The notes beneath the pieces were generated by a model. That model was not told the origin of the DNA, ran no database searches, and saw only the letters and a list, made by a program, of their open reading frames with translations. Position numbers and translations under genes: made by a program. Of a stretch of 64,000 nucleotides of DNA, positions 60,031 through 64,000 are shown piece after piece; the stretch's first letter is position 1; every line of letters starts with the position of its first letter. The stretch comes from Sitta carolinensis (lineage: Eukaryota; Chordata; Aves; Passeriformes; Sittidae), in assembly GCA_032173965.1 (NCBI GenBank), contig CM063294.1, positions 6,308,452 to 6,372,451 of the forward strand, written 5' to 3'.

Positions 60031-62149
60031 GGTGAAATTGTATTAAGGTTCCTCCATCCTCACATCAGCAGTTGTAATATGAAGAGACTATTTTATTCTA
60101 AAATTGTATCAGAAGCCACTCCAGATGGTTGTGGTATGCCTGGATCACTTTCAGGTTTTTCAGGAGATGGATCTGGGAGCTCCTGTAAGGCTTTTAGTCA
60201 ATAATGGGAGCTCTGTGCACAAAGTAATGCTTCTCTTGGTGTTCCTGTGCTCTCTCTGTCACCTTGGGCTGCCTCAAGCAGGCTTAGTTACTGTCTCCCC
60301 AGTCATCTCTGGTTAAATTTTGATGCAGAAGGAAGGGAGCAAGGCTGCAGAAATCCCAGGACTCTGACAAAGTGCAAACTATTTACAAAAGCAATTTACA
60401 AAGTGTGCAAGGAAGTGCAGAAAGGAATTCTTAATCTGCCAATAAATATTTCAATGACAAATCTTTCAGCCCTCCCTTGAGCTTTCACTTCATCTTTGTA
60501 TCCTCGTGCTGATGATTCCTCCCTGCGTATATGTCTGCTGTGGCTGGGTCTTATTTATGGGAACTGTGTTCAGGTTTTGAAGAGCAAATGCAGTGCTGTT
60601 CTCTCTCTTTCTGAAGAACTCCAGAAGATGAAGGCTTCTGCCCACATGGGAAAGGAATGCTGAATCATATTCCTATTAGACACATCTTCCTGAGCATTTG
60701 TCAAACTGCTCATTTAATCTAGAGCCTGGAGCAGTGAAAGTTTATGAATGAAACTCCCAGGACCAGGATCTTCCTTCCCTGCCATATGTCACCGCTTCCC
60801 TGAAGAGAGATGGAGATGGATACATGAAAAACTGCTTTTAAAACAAACTAATTCTTGGTGTCTTGTGCTTTTGGCCCAGGAATAGTGTAGTCAGGCTAAG
60901 TCTGTAGCTAGTTTTCCTGTTTGAGTAGGGCCTTTGAAATAAACCTACATTAAAAAATGTACACATGTAGATACATATGTGTATGCTATCAATAACTATC
61001 TTAAATGTAACAGGTGATTTATCCAGAAATTAGGTTGGCAGGAACATCTGAACAAAACAAAAGTTCAGAATAGCATATCTATAGTCAAGGCTTATCAATT
61101 TTGTTACCTCTCCATATTTTTCTATTCATGATTTACTAATTTTATTTTTATATCACTAAAAAGCCATTTTGCTAAAAAGTAGCTGGTAGTCCTGGTAGTT
61201 TTTGATGTGTTACCTGTTAAAAGTTGTGAATGGACTTATTTTCTGCCTTTACAAATGACAACCATTAAACCATGCTGAGTACTCCAGATTATAAGTGAGA
61301 TGAAAATTCCTGATCAGAACCTACAAAAGAGAACACCTTTCAGGTCTTTCTAAGGAATTTGGTATTTGACATATGTTTTGTATTAGAGCACAGAAATTTA
61401 ATTAGGTATATTACTTATGTGGATCAATTGTCATGAAGAGTCTGTCTCTTGTGCATGTATTCACATACACCCTATCTTTTATATTATAAATTATATGGAG
61501 GAAGAAATTGAAAAAATAAAAAAGATAGATTTTGGTGTCCAAATGTCCCATTTTCTGTTTCAATATGCTATTTCTTATCTCTTGTCCTATGAATTCCTGA
61601 ATTTCATCTTGGTAAGCAGAACAGCTTCTCCCATTTCTAATCCAGCTATGAATCTAAATCTGTACTTTTGGAAGGGTTTTGTAGCAGTAGTGAATTATAA
61701 CCAAGTTCAGTGGTATTGTGCTAATGAATTGAGTCCTTGAGACCTGAGGTAAACTGTGCAGGACCCATTCAGGTTTTGAATAAAATTATTTTCACGTGTT
61801 TCTGACTTGCACATAATCAAACCGTGTTTTGACTGTCTAATCTACCAAGTATTGCTGCAGCATGAAAGAGAGTTGATGTTGCATTTCAATTCACAGGGTA
61901 AGAGAGGAATATTTGGTTTTGTTTAGATTTATCTCCTTCCTCAGTAGCAGTTTGAGGCTATTTCTCAAGTATTTGCATTTTTCCTCCTAGGCAAGCAGTG
62001 ACTTGCAACAGAGCTGTATTTGAATTAGCTTTTTCTAGCTCTGAGAGATGGAGAATCACTTGAAAATGGATTTTATTGACACATTTGTCTTGCATACTAT
62101 TGCTGTTACAGTAATGGACAGCCCAGCTTCAATTTATGCACTAACAGCA

Positions 62150-62720
62150 GCTCTCCTGACAAGAGGCACACACAGGGATAAACTGTAGGCATGACAGGAG
62201 TGGAACTGTGGGGGCAGGAAGCACCGCAGTCAGTGGTGGACCAAGCTGTGTTTTGGGCTTGTGCTGGCCCAGTGGGGATGAGGCAGGGATGCTGCTGAGC
62301 TCACACAGTCTGCCCTTTCTGCTCCTCAGCCCTCCCCAGTGCTGGGCAGGGCGTGCAGTTGGGACAGCTGGCCCCAAGTGCTGCTCCAGACTCTCGGGAA
62401 TGTCAGCTTAGAAACTCTGGGCGAGGGAGGGAGGGAGGGGTGTCCTGTTTGATGGCATTTGTCTTCCCAAGGCACTGCTCCATGTCCCTGATGTCCTGGG
62501 GATGCTGAACCCCTGCCTGCCCACGGGGAGTGCTGGGTGGATCTTTGGCTTGGTCTGTGTGTGCAGCTCTTGCTTTCCCTGTAGAACTGCATTGCTAGCA
62601 TTCCTTGAGCTTTCCCACTTTTGCTCTTCTGCTTCTTTCTCCTGATCCCCTGGAGGGCACGGTGGGTGAGTGGCTGTGCACAGTTGCTGGCTGGGGTTAC
62701 ACCATGACACAGGTGAGGTG
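62150..62720. other. GC-rich block
   Basis: Composition rises to about 57% G+C. Two minus-strand open frames (91 and 100 codons) overlap here and are not recognised. It may be an eroded LTR or other repeat, but no ends are visible. Confidence 0.4.
62425..62440 (+). other. very stable G-quadruplex motif
   Basis: Four G-runs of 3, 3, 3 and 4 separated by single A (GGGAGGGAGGGAGGGG). This is a canonical intramolecular G-quadruplex sequence with one-nucleotide loops, a class known to be highly stable. The complementary strand is C-rich and could form an i-motif. Confidence 0.85.
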
Positions 62721-62879
62721 AAAATTAATGTATTTGGGAGATCTGTCTGGATTCTTAGGCCGGTTCCATGACAGCTGTAATATGAATAGCTAATATAGGG
62801 ATAGGATTTAAGGGAGTAAATTAATTTAGAAGTGTAAATTCAGAGTTATTTCAACAATCTTCCAAAGATTCAGAAAAAT
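62721..62879. other. non-coding DNA
   Basis: Nothing recognised. Confidence 0.5.
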
Positions 62880-63180
62880 GTGGAGACTAACCTAATCAAT
62901 CCTGAATTCTATTTGGCTTATTTAAAAACAAATAAAGATATCTTTGTGTCTTTCAAAATCTGTCAGCTCAGGAAGCCTACAAAGATTCTCCAAAAAGAGA
63001 AGTTTTGAAAGCAAGCTTGTGCTGCGCAAGGTCATGTTTAATTCCTGGTTGACTTCAAAGACACCGAATGTCAAACTGCACTGGGAAAGCCTCCATATAG
63101 AATTAGAGGCTCAGATTGGCTGGAAGGACTCAGTGGTGTCTTTTATTGCCAGAGAGAGTAATTAAATTACTGTCCATATG
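62880..63180. promoter_or_regulatory. candidate conserved regulatory element with P3 homeodomain site
   Basis: AGTAATTAAATTACT (63157-63171) is an inverted repeat around a central A. It contains TAATTAAATTA, the TAAT-N3-ATTA P3 site bound by paired-class homeodomain dimers. AAAGATATCTTT (62934-62945) is a 12-bp palindrome, and CAAGGTCA (63027-63034) is an extended nuclear-receptor half-site of the ERR/NR5A type. The 73-codon open frame over the same DNA (62944-63165) is not recognised as a protein. Confidence 0.33.
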
Positions 63181-64000
63181 CCCTGTTGGGCCTGACTGAA
63201 GCCCTGTGTTACTGGGATAAATCTGATTAGAGAAGGATTTCTACAAAACCATCATCTTCACCTTCCTCGACCACTCTTGGATGGGGCCTTTTTCTCCATC
63301 TCCTGCTTTTCATTTTCACAGTTACATACCACAAGGAGGTTTCTGAATAGTTTTCTTGAGACGGTAATGACAAAATAAATCAAAACTTAGTTTTAATGAT
63401 TCATTTTGTATGACACTGAGCTTTTTCAAAGCTTTTTTTTGTTTGTTTGTTTTAGCTGTTAAAAGTTTCTCATTTAATTTAAGTCTCATAAAATATTTCT
63501 GTCTGCCTGTATTGATTGAGATTTTCTGCCAGCATTCAGCTGTTTCCCTTAAACTGTTGACTGTGTTGTTATTCCTATCATACAAGCAGGGAGTTGAGGC
63601 TCAGGAAATCTCCACAATTTGTGTGAGGTCACAGAAAAAAACTGAGGTGAGGCAGTGACAGATGACCACAAACCTGTCCACCTTGTATCTCAAGAGTCAT
63701 TGCACACTCTGGGGAAGCCTTGGCTTCTTTAGGGTGGAATTTTTATTTCTCAATCCTTGGTTCAGGTTCCTTCATTGTTTCTGGTTGCAGTGCAGCAGCT
63801 CCCACTGGGAAGTCTGGTAATCCTGTGGGATGGTTGAAGAGCAAATGAAGTGGACAAAGGTGAGAGATGCTGTGGCTCCAGGAGCAGCCCTTCCAAGCAT
63901 GTGTGTAACTTGAAAAAAATTAAAACCGGAAATTCATTAGGACTGTTAGTGTTTAGCTGTTGACAATTTATCCTAATATTTAAGTTTATACTTTTGCATT
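63181..64000. other. non-coding DNA, end of window
   Basis: No gene is recognised. T8 followed by GTTT-type simple repeats lies at 63433-63453. An exon-like unit at 63791-63859 (+) has a strong acceptor (GTTTCTGGTTGCAG) and donor (AAAG/GTGAGA) but stops in all three frames. Confidence 0.5.

Larger units (their letters stand above)
57201..62149. other. AT-rich non-coding DNA
   Basis: No gene is recognised. Two stretches (58280-58520 and 60540-60760) read like conserved single-copy DNA but have no strong motif. A frame of 87 codons opens at an acceptor-like site (59209-59210, + strand; CTTTTCCTCTTAATTAGCAG), but no donor or family pattern was found. TAGT-rich simple sequence lies at 59805-59845. 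TTTTG-type simple sequence with T10 lies at 60003-60030. Confidence 0.5.

Noticed and set aside
1..64000. tRNA, rRNA, CRISPR arrays, bacterial promoters or operons
   Set aside because: None seen. Base composition, splice-like signals and retroelements indicate a vertebrate nuclear genome.

Overview
This window looks like ordinary vertebrate nuclear DNA, and the repeats point to a bird, most likely a songbird. It is AT-rich (about 60% by eye), has few CpGs, contains no Alu-, B1- or L1-like sequence, and is poor in repeats. The repeats that can be named are avian: an ERVL-type solo LTR (about 29845-30437, + strand), a second LTR with TATA box and poly(A) signal on the minus strand (about 42408-43045), and a CR1 3' end (about 53829-53905). 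No protein-coding exon of a known gene is recognised. The longest open frames (212, 196 and 153 codons) have no family-like pattern and are about what chance gives in 64 kb. The window is best read as intergenic DNA or the inside of a very long intron.

Layout. 1-12 kb: AT-rich single-copy DNA with T-tracts, one GC-richer block (2.0-2.5 kb) and a homeodomain/octamer-rich patch (6.4-6.8 kb). 12-13.3 kb: dense transcription-factor motifs (inverted octamers, NFI palindrome, CArG box, abutting forkhead and AP-1 sites). 13.3-19.6 kb, + strand: a zero-length (recursive-type) splice site, then four exon-like units with strong splice signals, the last ending in AATAAA. This is the best candidate for an unannotated spliced RNA. 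20.9-21.3 kb: a GC-rich minisatellite with a 67-bp unit. 26.1-26.2 kb: a strong acceptor followed by an open frame, AATAAA and A19. 28-30.4 kb: homeodomain/X-box-like patch, a G-quadruplex motif and the ERVL LTR. 36-41 kb: a weak third LTR candidate, two regulatory-looking patches and a possible two-exon small secreted peptide. 42-45 kb: the minus-strand LTR and a GC-rich block with an exon-like unit. 47-64 kb: regulatory-looking patches, the CR1 fragment, poly(A/T) tracts, a very stable G-quadruplex motif at 62.4 kb and a paired-homeodomain (P3) site at 63.16 kb.

Co-operation between genes cannot be described because none is established. The working picture is a gene-poor, possibly regulatory landscape carrying one candidate lncRNA and a few fixed retroelement remnants. 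Exon and enhancer calls were made by eye from splice, poly(A) and binding-site consensus. Pseudo-exons of this quality are common in vertebrate non-coding DNA, so confidences are low.
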